DNA of 21,553 nucleotides from Bacteroidales bacterium UBA1680 (GCA_002320605.1 DCKG01000003.1:1-21553); one strand, 5' to 3'. Counted from the stretch's first letter, positions 1 through 7,281 are shown. The notes: generated by a model from the sequence alone, not told the origin. Numbers and translations: made by a program.

Positions 1-90
1 AGACCCCGTTAATGTTCCGGAGGCGGACTCTGTCGAGCAACTTACTTTATGGTAAAATTTCTCCGGACAGCAGTGAACTGTTATAAGTAA

Positions 91-234
91 TTATGACATC
101 TGATTATTACACTCATAATTTTCTTTGTTTTTATTTACCGTCATCTTGTGCATAACCTCGCTCATCTGGTCATAAGGACAAGATGCTACCGAGAGTGAAG
201 CAAGAACAATCAGGCATTTAAACGAGCTGGGCAT
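91..234 (-). CDS. Predicted 47-residue lipoprotein (micro-ORF)
   Basis: A short ATG-started frame encodes 47 residues. It opens MPSSFKCLIVLASLSVASC: a positive/polar start, a hydrophobic core, and a lipobox-like LSVASC with the acceptor Cys at 19. The mature part is only about 28 residues, polar and charged, and contains one further Cys (42). It starts 20 bp after the stop of the DUF3244-like gene on the same strand, so co-transcription is likely. I do not recognise a family. It could be a small surface lipoprotein, the precursor of a released peptide, or a chance frame; the signal-peptide architecture and operon-like spacing are the only support. Confidence 0.4.
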   Translation of the reverse strand: MPSSFKCLIVLASLSVASCPYDQMSEVMHKMTVNKNKENYECNNQMS

Positions 235-254
235 TTCTTGAATTATTATGAAGA

Positions 255-647
255 TTATTCTTCGGACTCATCATCCGTGAAGAATACCGCATGGTAACTA
301 TGGGCATTCTCCGTCGTGATGTCCATTCTGTATGCAGAAGCCGATTCGACTGAAATCACCATCCTTCCAGAAGCACTGTTTCCGACGTAGCTGTGTATCT
401 CTCCTGTGGTTTGATTTTCCAATGACACCATAGCAGCCCCCATGTTTGATAGGAAAAGCAGCTCCAAACATTTAAGTGCAGAATAAAAATAGCATTCTAC
501 CTGTGGTTTAGCAGGGATTCGGTTAGTTTTCGTTCCGGGCTTAGTGTTATCTATTACCTCGATTTTTATGATCTCCTCTCCTTTGGCATAAATCGGGTTG
601 CTGACGCTCAACAATGCCAACAACAATAGCAGTATAAACTTTCTCAT
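255..647 (-). CDS. Small secreted DUF3244-like protein
   Basis: The 130-residue product has a clear Sec signal peptide (residues 1 to about 22, ending in NPIYA-K) with an unusually leucine-rich core. The mature domain of about 108 residues fits the DUF3244 pattern of small periplasmic or secreted Bacteroidales proteins: a short basic/Pro segment, a predicted beta-rich middle (MVSLENQTTGEIHSYVG) and a C-terminal strand pair followed by an acidic tail (DDESEE). Functions of this family are not established. The gene lies 227 bp downstream of the TPR regulator and directly upstream of the 47-residue lipoprotein, all on the minus strand. Small DUF3244 genes beside TPR/HTH proteins are a recurrent arrangement in this order, from memory; a role as partner or target of the regulator is inference. 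Confidence 0.65.
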   Translation of the reverse strand: MRKFILLLLLALLSVSNPIYAKGEEIIKIEVIDNTKPGTKTNRIPAKPQVECYFYSALKCLELLFLSNMGAAMVSLENQTTGEIHSYVGNSASGRMVISVESASAYRMDITTENAHSYHAVFFTDDESEE

Positions 648-874
648 AAAAAATGTGTTGTTTCTGACTGTAAAGTTCGGTAGAAAAGCCGGTTATGCAA
701 TAAAAAAAAGTTTCACTTCTGCAAAACGCAATAGACTTATTCCTAAATAGTTATAAGCCCATCGAAATTCAGTTTCTCACTTTATGTTGATTAACTTATT
801 AGCCGTCAGCGCTTTAGCAAATATTCAACATTTTACGCAATCTGCACGTCTAAGATTATCTGGCAATTGCTCTA

Positions 875-2677
875 TCAAGATATGGATTCTGAGAAAAGAA
901 TCTTGTTCTCTCCGTCCATCCTTGATATTCTTTCTTTAATGTTGTAACGCTTCGTGTAAACCGTGTTCACATTGTAGCCCATCATTCTGGCTATGGTTTT
1001 GGCATCAAAACCAAGGATCAGGAATGTGATGAAGCGGAAGTCTTTCTCCGTGGCATCTGGCATCGCCGCCCTTAGTTTCGTCATTATGCCGTCAAGATTG
1101 TCGTCGAGCATAGACTCAAGCTCCTTTTGGTTTGGTTCATCCAATATCGCCAGAATCTTTTTGACCTCAGCATAAATCTTATCCTTCCCTCCTGTAGAAG
1201 AGATTGAGGAGTCCAGATACCGTCGGCAAAGGACATTCAATTGGGCGTAATGTCGTTTGTTCGCCTGAACATATTTCGCCCTCAGCCCCATCAACACCTG
1301 TTCCTTTTCGGCAGCGCTTGAAACTCTTTCCGACAACGTTTGTATATCCCTTTCAGCAATTTCATTCGCAGATTTCAGAGAAGCAATCGAACGCAGGTTT
1401 TCCGCCTCACAAAGCAGTAGCTCGTTAAGTCTTTGATTCACTTCATCATTGATGGACGACATCTCCTCCAACTGGCGCTGCCACCCTTTCTTGCGTTTAA
1501 AATAAATGCACATGACAGACGCCACCACAATCAAGGCAATTATGGAAACCATCCATCTCATCTGACGCTGGATTCTTCTATCCTTATCCAACGACAAAGA
1601 CTTGCTCTCATAATAGTCCGACTGCGCCAACGCCACCGACTGACCGACTGTTTTTAACACCTCAGAATCCCGATCATTAATTGACTGCTCAAGATATCTC
1701 AGAGCTTCTTTGTAGTCAGCGCAATGCTTTGATATCCTGTATTTCCAGACCGTTATGATAGTCGAATCTACATTAATAGTTTCCAACTGACTGATTATAT
1801 CTTTCGCAGTCCTGTGATCTCCTATGATTTCAGAGGCATAGGCATAGACACAGTAGTCGTTTATAGAAGGCGCTACCCCATATTCCTCTGTCGCTTTTCT
1901 GAACAGGTCAATAGATTTATGAGCATCGGAGCCTGGCTTGAAGATATTATTCCACGCAAGATTCAATAATTGTCTTGCGTAGATGGAGGAATCACGGATC
2001 GGTTGTGAGAAGAATTCTGCATAGAGACTATCAGCCATGGTCCAATCTCCAACATTTGAATAATAGTTTGCCAAATGTCCTGTCGTGTTCCATAACCTAA
2101 AAGTATCTCTTGCGTTCGAAAAATGCTCACAGGCTTCCTTACAATACGCAATACTCTTATAGTAATTATTATTATGAGCATATACATCAGAAATTGCAGA
2201 AGTTATCAGACCTATGAAAGTCTGATTGTCCGAACCCAAAGAATGACCTTTCGCCTGAATGAAACTTTTTATTGAAGATTCCAAGTCTCCGGCAAAATAC
2301 TGAACAGTGCCTAGATAATAGTACATTTTCATCTTATCATCATTGGAACCGTAGCGCTCATAATACTGTACGGCAGGTTGTATGATACGCAAGTCCGCTG
2401 TATCAACACCGTTCCTGTCCAGCGCCATGGTGTACAGCAAGGAGTACCTTGCTCGCCGGGCCCTCGTCTTCAGGCTCAGCGTGTCGATGGACTCCAGCGC
2501 AGCCAAAGCGCTGTCAGGCTGCGTCCACATCACAGCATCTGCCGCATCCATTTTCTTGCCAGCCTCCTTGTCTCCGCATGAACAGGATGCCGCCACTGCG
2601 ATGGATACTGCTATGATTTGCAGGACGATTCCGTATGGTTTCATGTACAGATCGGACTTCTCATTAGCATTAGTCAT
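875..2677 (-). CDS. Membrane-anchored TPR protein with C-terminal helix-turn-helix (putative transcriptional regulator)
   Basis: The open frame is 600 residues from ATG at 2677. An internal ATG at 2644 (residue 12) gives a better signal sequence, MKPYGIVLQIIAV..., with Cys at 21 and 23 after a hydrophobic core, so a 589-residue product is my preferred start. From that start: signal/lipobox region 1-23; helical TPR-like repeats about 40-330; a transmembrane helix about 363-382 (WMVSIIALIVVASVMCIYF) followed by KRKK; a coiled coil about 390-470; and a C-terminal helix-turn-helix about 534-574 (TEKDFRFITFLILGFDAKTI, then GYNVNTVYTKRYNIKERI), LuxR-like in style. This layout matches Bacteroidetes one-component regulators with periplasmic TPR sensor and cytoplasmic DNA-binding end. 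The ligand and targets are unknown; neighbouring small secreted proteins are natural candidates. Confidence 0.8.
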   Translation of the reverse strand: MTNANEKSDLYMKPYGIVLQIIAVSIAVAASCSCGDKEAGKKMDAADAVMWTQPDSALAALESIDTLSLKTRARRARYSLLYTMALDRNGVDTADLRIIQPAVQYYERYGSNDDKMKMYYYLGTVQYFAGDLESSIKSFIQAKGHSLGSDNQTFIGLITSAISDVYAHNNNYYKSIAYCKEACEHFSNARDTFRLWNTTGHLANYYSNVGDWTMADSLYAEFFSQPIRDSSIYARQLLNLAWNNIFKPGSDAHKSIDLFRKATEEYGVAPSINDYCVYAYASEIIGDHRTAKDIISQLETINVDSTIITVWKYRISKHCADYKEALRYLEQSINDRDSEVLKTVGQSVALAQSDYYESKSLSLDKDRRIQRQMRWMVSIIALIVVASVMCIYFKRKKGWQRQLEEMSSINDEVNQRLNELLLCEAENLRSIASLKSANEIAERDIQTLSERVSSAAEKEQVLMGLRAKYVQANKRHYAQLNVLCRRYLDSSISSTGGKDKIYAEVKKILAILDEPNQKELESMLDDNLDGIMTKLRAAMPDATEKDFRFITFLILGFDAKTIARMMGYNVNTVYTKRYNIKERISRMDGENKILFSESIS

Positions 2678-2950
2678 TAGCGAAAATAATCATTTTTACC
2701 CTGAAGAAAAAAACTACAGGCAGAACATCACTAACGGTGGCTAAACATAATATCCAGAACTTCATTATGAAAAACCACTCAAATAATTGTCCGAATATCT
2801 TTAGAAATGAAATCGAATTTGTTTACAATTGTCTGTCAATTAATGCCAGTCACCAAGCAGTCAGGCAAGGAGCATTCAGTGATAGACTCGGAATCACGAC
2901 TCAGGAAATATATTTTCTTCTTTAAGCAGTCAATGTCATACGTGTACATA
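2678..2950. other. Intergenic region upstream of the TPR regulator
   Basis: About 270 bp, AT-rich. No full Bacteroidetes promoter was found. A 31-residue hydrophobic minus-strand frame (start ATG 2766, MKFWILCLATV...) runs into the start of the TPR gene, its stop overlapping the ATG at 2677. A plus-strand frame at 2767-2925 has no recognisable features. Neither is called as a gene. Confidence 0.4.
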
Positions 2951-3541
2951 CTAATCCCTGATCAATTCCTTTTCTGTCGTCGCCAACTTTTCAATAGACA
3001 TCAGTTGATTTCCGATAACTATCGTTTTTGCAAAATCATCATATAATGAATACAACTGTATAGAGTTCTGTTGTAATCCTGTCTCGACCACACGTTGGAG
3101 ATTAGGATTAAACGCCACTAATGTTGACAAAATATTGACATCATCTGATTTTTTGACACTTGCATTATTCAAAAACTGGAGGTGATCTGGCATGTCATAT
3201 GTGCCATTCTCATGCAATAGTATTCTGTTTCTTCTCCTGAAATCTTCTGACGTAGACGTAATAAAAAACACAGAATCTCTGCAAAATATGGCTCGAGGTA
3301 TCTCTAGTCGGGATCTTTCAACAATCACATCGAAAACTGTATGATTCTGGCTGAAAGATTCCGTCAAATCAATGCGGATCAGATTATTCTGACCATCAAA
3401 AGTATAGGAATAAAGCTTATCACCATATTCTCGAAGACCAAGAGCCCCAAAACTTATGGCTCCTCTGAACTCGCCATTCGCCCTCCCCTTCTTTAAGGCA
3501 CTGCCTACGAGACTGCCATCATCCCGGAGACGCTTACCCAT
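2951..3541 (-). pseudogene. Truncated TolB-like 6-bladed beta-propeller protein
   Basis: The readable frame gives 196 residues and resembles the 6-bladed propeller family (TolB-like, Pfam PF15869 type) common in Bacteroidales. The diagnostic region is GRANGEF (residues about 20-26), corresponding to the family's G-x-G-P-G-E-F motif, followed by KLYSYTFDGQNNLIRIDL and later AFNPNLQRVVETGLQQNSIQLYS, typical of blade strands. Family members are about 350-400 residues with an N-terminal lipoprotein signal. Here the signal is absent and several C-terminal blades are missing; the frame stops at 2951. The adjacent upstream minus frame (3505-3702) ends its similarity at TVYVAK just where this frame begins MGKRLRDDG, so a one-base frameshift is likely. 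I read it as a decaying gene; a shortened functional protein is less likely. Confidence 0.6.
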
Positions 3542-3551
3542 TTCGCCACAT

Positions 3552-3618
3552 AGACCGTACGCAAGGGGTTTGCAAGTCTCTTATTACCAATCACATATTT
3601 TCGAGTTGCGTACGGTCT
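3552..3618. repeat. 13-bp perfect inverted repeat
   Basis: Left arm 3552-3564 reads agaccgtacgcaa and right arm 3606-3618 is its exact reverse complement, separated by 41 bp. It lies at the broken 5' end of the propeller pseudogene. It may be a hairpin, a mobile-element end pair or a regulator site; the sequence does not decide. No second copy of either arm was noticed elsewhere in the window. Confidence 0.6.
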
Positions 3619-3920
3619 GTCACCCAGAACTCTATTCTGTACATTTTCGGACAGCCACAGGGCTTTTCGGGATGGGGTTGTAGCTGAGAAGCTGCGATGC
3701 ATGAAACTTCTCTATGAGGGATCGGGGCTTTCTTACCGTGTTCTAAAGATTATTTTTCGTGTCTACTTTTTGCGTCTGGTACCTTCCGACAACGGACGAA
3801 AAAAGGAAAGAGTCCGGCGCAGTACCGAACTCTTTACGAATAAGAGACTCATCAATGTTAATCCATCCAACTTTCTGGGTTCACATCAAAATGACCATCT
3901 CTTTTTATATTTCGCAGGAA
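3619..3920. other. Intergenic region between propeller pseudogene and acpP
   Basis: About 300 bp. It holds the minus-strand upstream frame that probably belongs to the broken propeller gene (to 3702) and the acpP terminator hairpin at 3807-3835. I see no other gene. Confidence 0.5.
3798..3835 (-). terminator. Rho-independent terminator of acpP
   Basis: On the minus strand a hairpin pairs aaagagt (3835-3829) with actcttt (3813-3807), with an inner cgg/ccg stem after one mismatch and a 7-nt loop. It is followed by a T-rich tract (ttccttttttcg, 3806 downwards). It lies about 85 bp past the acpP stop. Confidence 0.65.
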
Positions 3921-4181
3921 TTAAGCTTGTTGCTCTTTGCTGGCAAGTTTCTCTTTTACCTTGTCAATAGCATCTTTGACAGTGGTAATAGTGCTTGTTT
4001 CCTCGTCTGGGATCTTGATGCCGAATACTCTTTCGAATTCCATCAGGAGTTCAACCGTGTCAAGAGAATCAGCTCCTAGATCATTTGTGAAGTTGGCGGA
4101 TTCAGTCACTTCAGACTCTTCTACGCCGAGCTTGTCAACGATAATCGCTTTGACTTGCTTTACGATTTCTTCATCTGTCAT
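3921..4181 (-). CDS. acpP: Acyl carrier protein
   Basis: The product carries growing acyl chains on a 4'-phosphopantetheine arm in cytosolic type II fatty acid synthesis. The start is placed at ATG 4181 (86 residues, MTDEEIVKQVKAII...); an in-frame TTG two codons upstream is less likely. The attachment site is Ser39 in LGADSLDTVELLMEFE, and the helix II/III recognition region is canonical. The tail KLASKEQQA is slightly longer than in E. coli ACP (78 aa). In many Bacteroides genomes acpP is followed at once by fabF; here it is followed by a terminator and unrelated sequence, so it appears to be monocistronic. The leader is AT-rich with no Shine-Dalgarno, as usual in Bacteroidetes. Confidence 0.95.
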   Translation of the reverse strand: MTDEEIVKQVKAIIVDKLGVEESEVTESANFTNDLGADSLDTVELLMEFERVFGIKIPDEETSTITTVKDAIDKVKEKLASKEQQA

Positions 4182-4216
4182 AATCAAAAAATTAATAAAA
4201 TTAATGTTCTAATTTT

Positions 4217-4246
4217 CAAACTAATACGTAAATATTTTGCAACAAA
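4217..4246 (-). promoter_or_regulatory. Putative acpP promoter
   Basis: On the minus strand TTTG (4246-4243), an 18-bp spacer and TTAGTTTG (4224-4217) approximate the Bacteroidetes consensus TTTG-N19-21-TAnnTTTG with one -7 mismatch. The predicted start would lie about 30 nt ahead of the acpP ATG. Confidence 0.45.
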
Positions 4247-4256
4247 TTGCAACAAA
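4237..4256. repeat. Two tandem copies of a 10-bp repeat
   Basis: ttgcaacaaa occurs twice head to tail at 4237-4246 and 4247-4256, without mismatch. The first copy contains the candidate -33 element of acpP, so it could be a regulator-binding site; AT-rich simple sequence is the alternative. Confidence 0.6.
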
Positions 4257-4343
4257 ACGTCCGCAAATTAAATAAAAAATCCTCAATTATCCAAAACAGC
4301 TTCTGATTCTTCTTGTAATTTCCGGAATCCAAGTGTGTCCGCA

Positions 4344-4357
4344 TGACCCTAGGGTCA
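4344..4357. repeat. 14-bp perfect palindrome
   Basis: tgaccctagggtca is its own reverse complement. It overlaps the stop codon of the organophosphate transporter gene (4355-4357) and lies about 165 bp upstream of acpP. No T-tract follows on either strand, so it does not look like a terminator; an operator is possible. Confidence 0.5.
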
Positions 4358-5683
4358 CTTTGCGTCATTGTCATGAATATACCCATCCTTGGAAAGGTTC
4401 CAGAGTGGGAAAATAAAAAATGAACCGATAACTGCGACAATCGACATCAGGAGGAAGACATCTCCCCATCCGAATTTATCGGTGAACCAGCCGAGGCCGG
4501 CGCCTGTGAATATAACGCTCGCATAGCTGCAAAGGCCGATGAGGCCGACGGCAGAAGATGCGGCCCTGTTCGTCACCTGATTTGAAGCGACAACTCCTAG
4601 CAGAGCCTGCGGCCCGTAAAGGAAGAATCCGGCGAGAGAAAGCAGGATGAGCATCAGCACTGGGCTGGAGCCATCAGGGAGCAGCCAGAGAGCGAGAAGG
4701 CATATTGCCGTGAGAATCATCTCCACGGCACAAGTTCTCTGAGAGCGACCCTTAAAGAACGTATCGGAAATACGACCCGCCACAAGCATGCCCACACAGC
4801 CGCTGACCTCGAAAATACCCACCGTCCAGCCGGCAAGCTCCGGAGACAAGTGCTGATCTTGGAGGAACGTAGGTCCCCAGTCCAAGACGGAGAAACGCAC
4901 GATGTAAACAAAAAGGTCCGTGATGGCCAGAAGCCACACCACAGGGTTCTTCAGGACCTTCTCCTTCACGAATTTCCTATATTCCTTATTAGTATCTTTT
5001 CCATCGAGCGATGTCCTAGTGTTCGGCAGCTCTGGCAACCCGACAGACTTAGGAGTGTCTCTAAGAGAAACTATTATGAATATGACACCTATGAAAGAGA
5101 TGGCTGCAGGAATCCAAAAGCACAGCCTCCAGTCGCCTGTTTTTGAGATGATGTAGCCGCACATCACCGAAGCAAGGCCTGCGCCAATGGAGTGCGAGGT
5201 GTTCCAGATAGACATCTTAGTTGCCAGTTCCTCCGGCGGAACCCAGTGCGTCATGAGGCGGTTGCAAGGCGAGAAACCAGTACCCTGGAATATGTTGTTG
5301 ACTATTAGCAGCACTGCGAATATGTTGACCATCGCCGCCACGAAGGCCCCTCCTTCAGTGCCCCCTGTTACCCAGGCAGCGAACTTGTCGCTGAATCCGA
5401 ACAGCACGTTCACTACCACGCACACGGCAAGGCCCATGGACATGTGCCAGCGAGCGTTAGTGCGATCGGCGATGAATCCGTTTATGAACTTGGATATGCC
5501 ATAGATTATGCCTACCAGAGAAAGGATTACGCCGAAGCTAGTGTTCGTGATGCCATATTCTTTGCCCAGCACTGGCATCGCGAAAGAGAAATTCTTACGC
5601 ACGAAATAGAACATCGAATATCCTATCATCGTGCTGATGATGACCCTCCACTGCCAGTATTTGAATGAATGTTTCGTCTGCAT
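4355..5683 (-). CDS. Organophosphate:phosphate antiporter, MFS (GlpT/UhpT family)
   Basis: The 442-residue inner-membrane protein has 12 predicted transmembrane segments and belongs to the OPA family that exchanges sugar phosphates or glycerol phosphate for inorganic phosphate. Supporting sequence: the N-terminal YSMFYFVRKNFSFAMP (helix 1, with the conserved Arg near its end), KFINGFIADRTNARWHM in the helix 2-3 loop, the GTGFSPCNRLMTHWVPPEE segment of helix 4-5, and VVWLLAITDLFVYIVRFSVLDWGPTFL opening the second half. Length fits the family (about 440-460). It starts 4 bp after the stop of the glycerol-1-phosphate dehydrogenase homologue, so the two form an operon and the transported solute is probably glycerol phosphate or a related triose/polyol phosphate. 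GlpT versus UhpT specificity cannot be settled by eye. Confidence 0.85.
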   Translation of the reverse strand: MQTKHSFKYWQWRVIISTMIGYSMFYFVRKNFSFAMPVLGKEYGITNTSFGVILSLVGIIYGISKFINGFIADRTNARWHMSMGLAVCVVVNVLFGFSDKFAAWVTGGTEGGAFVAAMVNIFAVLLIVNNIFQGTGFSPCNRLMTHWVPPEELATKMSIWNTSHSIGAGLASVMCGYIISKTGDWRLCFWIPAAISFIGVIFIIVSLRDTPKSVGLPELPNTRTSLDGKDTNKEYRKFVKEKVLKNPVVWLLAITDLFVYIVRFSVLDWGPTFLQDQHLSPELAGWTVGIFEVSGCVGMLVAGRISDTFFKGRSQRTCAVEMILTAICLLALWLLPDGSSPVLMLILLSLAGFFLYGPQALLGVVASNQVTNRAASSAVGLIGLCSYASVIFTGAGLGWFTDKFGWGDVFLLMSIVAVIGSFFIFPLWNLSKDGYIHDNDAK

Positions 5684-5687
5684 CTCT

Positions 5688-7133
5688 TTATTTGATAGGA
5701 AGTTCCTCGTTCAAGTCCCAAGCTCCGCCCTGAGCGAAGACAGAGTCGACCAAGTCGTCATAAACCATGCATCTCTTCGCAAGATCCAGCACGTTGAAGC
5801 GCCAGCGCATCAGCTGAACGAAAGGAAACATGTCCCTAAGCTCATGCCTTGTAACGCCTATCATGGAAGGATCGTAAGGGGCCCCGGCTTTCTTGAACAG
5901 ATCCTGCATCTTTTTAAATGAATATACCTGATTCCTAAGCTTCTTCCTGAATTCGGGCCAGATGGCTTTCAAGGTGGTCAGCTCGCTGCGCACGGAGTCT
6001 GCGTCGGTATATTTCTTAGCGATGCTTTCATAACCGAGCTTCGGCGCAGGGAAATCTTTGAATAACTTCAATGCCCTTTCCTGCTCCTGTTCCAAAGTAG
6101 GCCATGCGGCGACGCATTCGTCTACGTTCAGCTTCGTGAAATCGTAGGTGAGGAATTTATCGAAGACTGCGCACATCGTCAGCGTGCCAATCGCAACCTG
6201 GAAGCCGTGCGAAGTAGGCTTTCCGTGATAGGTGTGATCTGTCATGTCCAGAATATGGCTGAAGAGATGGTCGCAGCAGGATGCCGGGCGGCTGGATTTC
6301 GCAGCCTGCATGGCAAACCCACTGAGCGTCAGACCTTCGAAAAGATCCGAAATCGCTTCCGGCTTACCCTCGGCGACGCCTTCCGGGTCGGAAAGCAAAT
6401 CGTTCAGGTAGTCCTGCAGCACATGCCATGCGCTTGGAATTATTGGCTCGGTACCCACCAGATCAGCAATCATCCACTCTGCACCGGCTGGAATCTTTGC
6501 GGCAAGGTCTGCGTAACCTGCCGAGGTCATCTCCTTTGGTGCATCCTTTATTATGTCGACATCTGCCAGAAGCGCGATAGGCGCCGGGCAATCGAATGTC
6601 TGTTTCGCATTATGGTAAGATATAGAGGCGCCGAAAGACGAAAATCCATCCACTGAAGCTGCGGTCGGAATGGAAAGATATCTTTGTCCATGATGATGCG
6701 AAGAAAGCTTGCAGAGGTCGTTGATCACTCCGGAACCCACGCTCACCGCTATGGAATATTCATTGGAAGCCGGCCTGAAAGCTTTCTGCGCATCTCCCTC
6801 TTGGTACGACGGATCTTCTTCCAACGCTTTCGCCCCCGCCAAATCTCCATCCAGAGCTTTATCGGCGACTTCCACGTCCCGCCAAAGGGCATGGAGTAAG
6901 GTCTCGTCAAAGACATATTTCTCGGTAGGGATGCCTGCTGCTTTCAGACATTCATAAACTTTTTCTCCCGCAATGCCCCATGTCTCGTAACTGGCGACTA
7001 CAAGTGCCTTCCTCCCGCTGAAGAACTTGTTGAAAACTTCTGATGCCTTGTGAAGGCAATTTTGCTCCAGATCAAAATATTTTGTGTCCGTCGACACTTC
7101 CAGAGCTTTTGCTATTCTCTCTTTCGAATTCAT
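5688..7133 (-). CDS. sn-glycerol-1-phosphate dehydrogenase homologue (AraM/EgsA type)
   Basis: The predicted reaction is NAD(P)H-dependent interconversion of dihydroxyacetone phosphate and sn-glycerol-1-phosphate in the cytosol. The start is placed at ATG 7133 (481 residues) rather than an in-frame TTG 39 bp upstream. Landmarks: nucleotide-binding SVGSGVINDLCK (131-142), PTAASVDGFSS (156-166), and the three metal ligands of the iron-containing-alcohol-dehydrogenase-like fold, Asp209 (SAGYADLAAK), His289 (CCDHLFSHILDM) and His309 (SHGFQVAIGT). All are intact. It is longer than Bacillus AraM (about 394) because of a helical C-terminal extension. It is the promoter-proximal gene of a two-gene operon with the OPA transporter. 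Glycerol dehydrogenase or 3-dehydroquinate synthase-like functions are less likely given the AraM-type motifs. Confidence 0.82.
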   Translation of the reverse strand: MNSKERIAKALEVSTDTKYFDLEQNCLHKASEVFNKFFSGRKALVVASYETWGIAGEKVYECLKAAGIPTEKYVFDETLLHALWRDVEVADKALDGDLAGAKALEEDPSYQEGDAQKAFRPASNEYSIAVSVGSGVINDLCKLSSHHHGQRYLSIPTAASVDGFSSFGASISYHNAKQTFDCPAPIALLADVDIIKDAPKEMTSAGYADLAAKIPAGAEWMIADLVGTEPIIPSAWHVLQDYLNDLLSDPEGVAEGKPEAISDLFEGLTLSGFAMQAAKSSRPASCCDHLFSHILDMTDHTYHGKPTSHGFQVAIGTLTMCAVFDKFLTYDFTKLNVDECVAAWPTLEQEQERALKLFKDFPAPKLGYESIAKKYTDADSVRSELTTLKAIWPEFRKKLRNQVYSFKKMQDLFKKAGAPYDPSMIGVTRHELRDMFPFVQLMRWRFNVLDLAKRCMVYDDLVDSVFAQGGAWDLNEELPIK

Positions 7134-7176
7134 AACTAAAGATAAAATACTATTTATACCATCCTGCGTCAATCAG

Positions 7177-7190
7177 CCACGGAATCGTGG
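7177..7190. promoter_or_regulatory. Inverted repeat in divergent promoter region
   Basis: ccacg-gaat-cgtgg, a perfect 5-bp arm repeat, lies between the divergent dehydrogenase (minus) and mtlD (plus) genes, 44 bp upstream of the former. It could be an operator or an RNA hairpin in the leader of the minus-strand operon. Confidence 0.35.
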
Positions 7191-7212
7191 TTGGTTCCCG
7201 TAATTTTATTCG

Positions 7213-7220
7213 TAAAGATA
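7213..7220 (-). promoter_or_regulatory. Weak -7 candidate for the dehydrogenase-transporter operon
   Basis: TATCTTTA on the minus strand differs from TAnnTTTG at the last base; no clear -33 TTTG is at the right spacing. It would give a leader of about 75 nt containing the 7177-7190 inverted repeat. Confidence 0.25.
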
Positions 7221-7249
7221 GCAATAACATGCCATAAAAACGAGAAAAA

Positions 7250-7281
7250 TTTGAAAATGAAACGAAACAAAACTAAATTTG
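7250..7281 (+). promoter_or_regulatory. Bacteroidetes-type promoter of mtlD
   Basis: TTTG (7250-7253), exactly 20 bp, then TAAATTTG (7274-7281): a full match to the TTTG-N19-21-TAnnTTTG consensus of the Bacteroidetes primary sigma factor. The predicted transcript starts near 7288, about 24 nt before the ATG at 7312, which supports that start over the TTG at 7279 that lies within the promoter. Confidence 0.8.

Noticed and set aside
2..89. Possible C-terminal end of a plus-strand gene at the left edge (frame ending taa 53-55, or another ending 87-89).
   Set aside because: Two frames compete, each too short to show coding character, and the upstream sequence is missing.
661..874. Terminator or promoter between the TPR gene and the DUF3244-like gene.
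   Set aside because: No convincing hairpin with T-tract and no full TTTG/TAnnTTTG pair; the 227-bp gap holds nothing else I can support.
2674..2766. 31-residue hydrophobic minus-strand frame whose stop overlaps the TPR gene start (leader-peptide-like).
   Set aside because: Too short, no homology clue, and the better TPR start is 33 bp further in, which weakens the overlap argument.
2737..2925. Plus-strand 62-residue frame.
   Set aside because: No signal, motif or promoter; AT-rich intergenic sequence readily yields such frames.
3640..3715. Possible tRNA-like D-arm (agctgagaagct) near 3680.
   Set aside because: No cloverleaf, acceptor stem or T-loop could be built around it.
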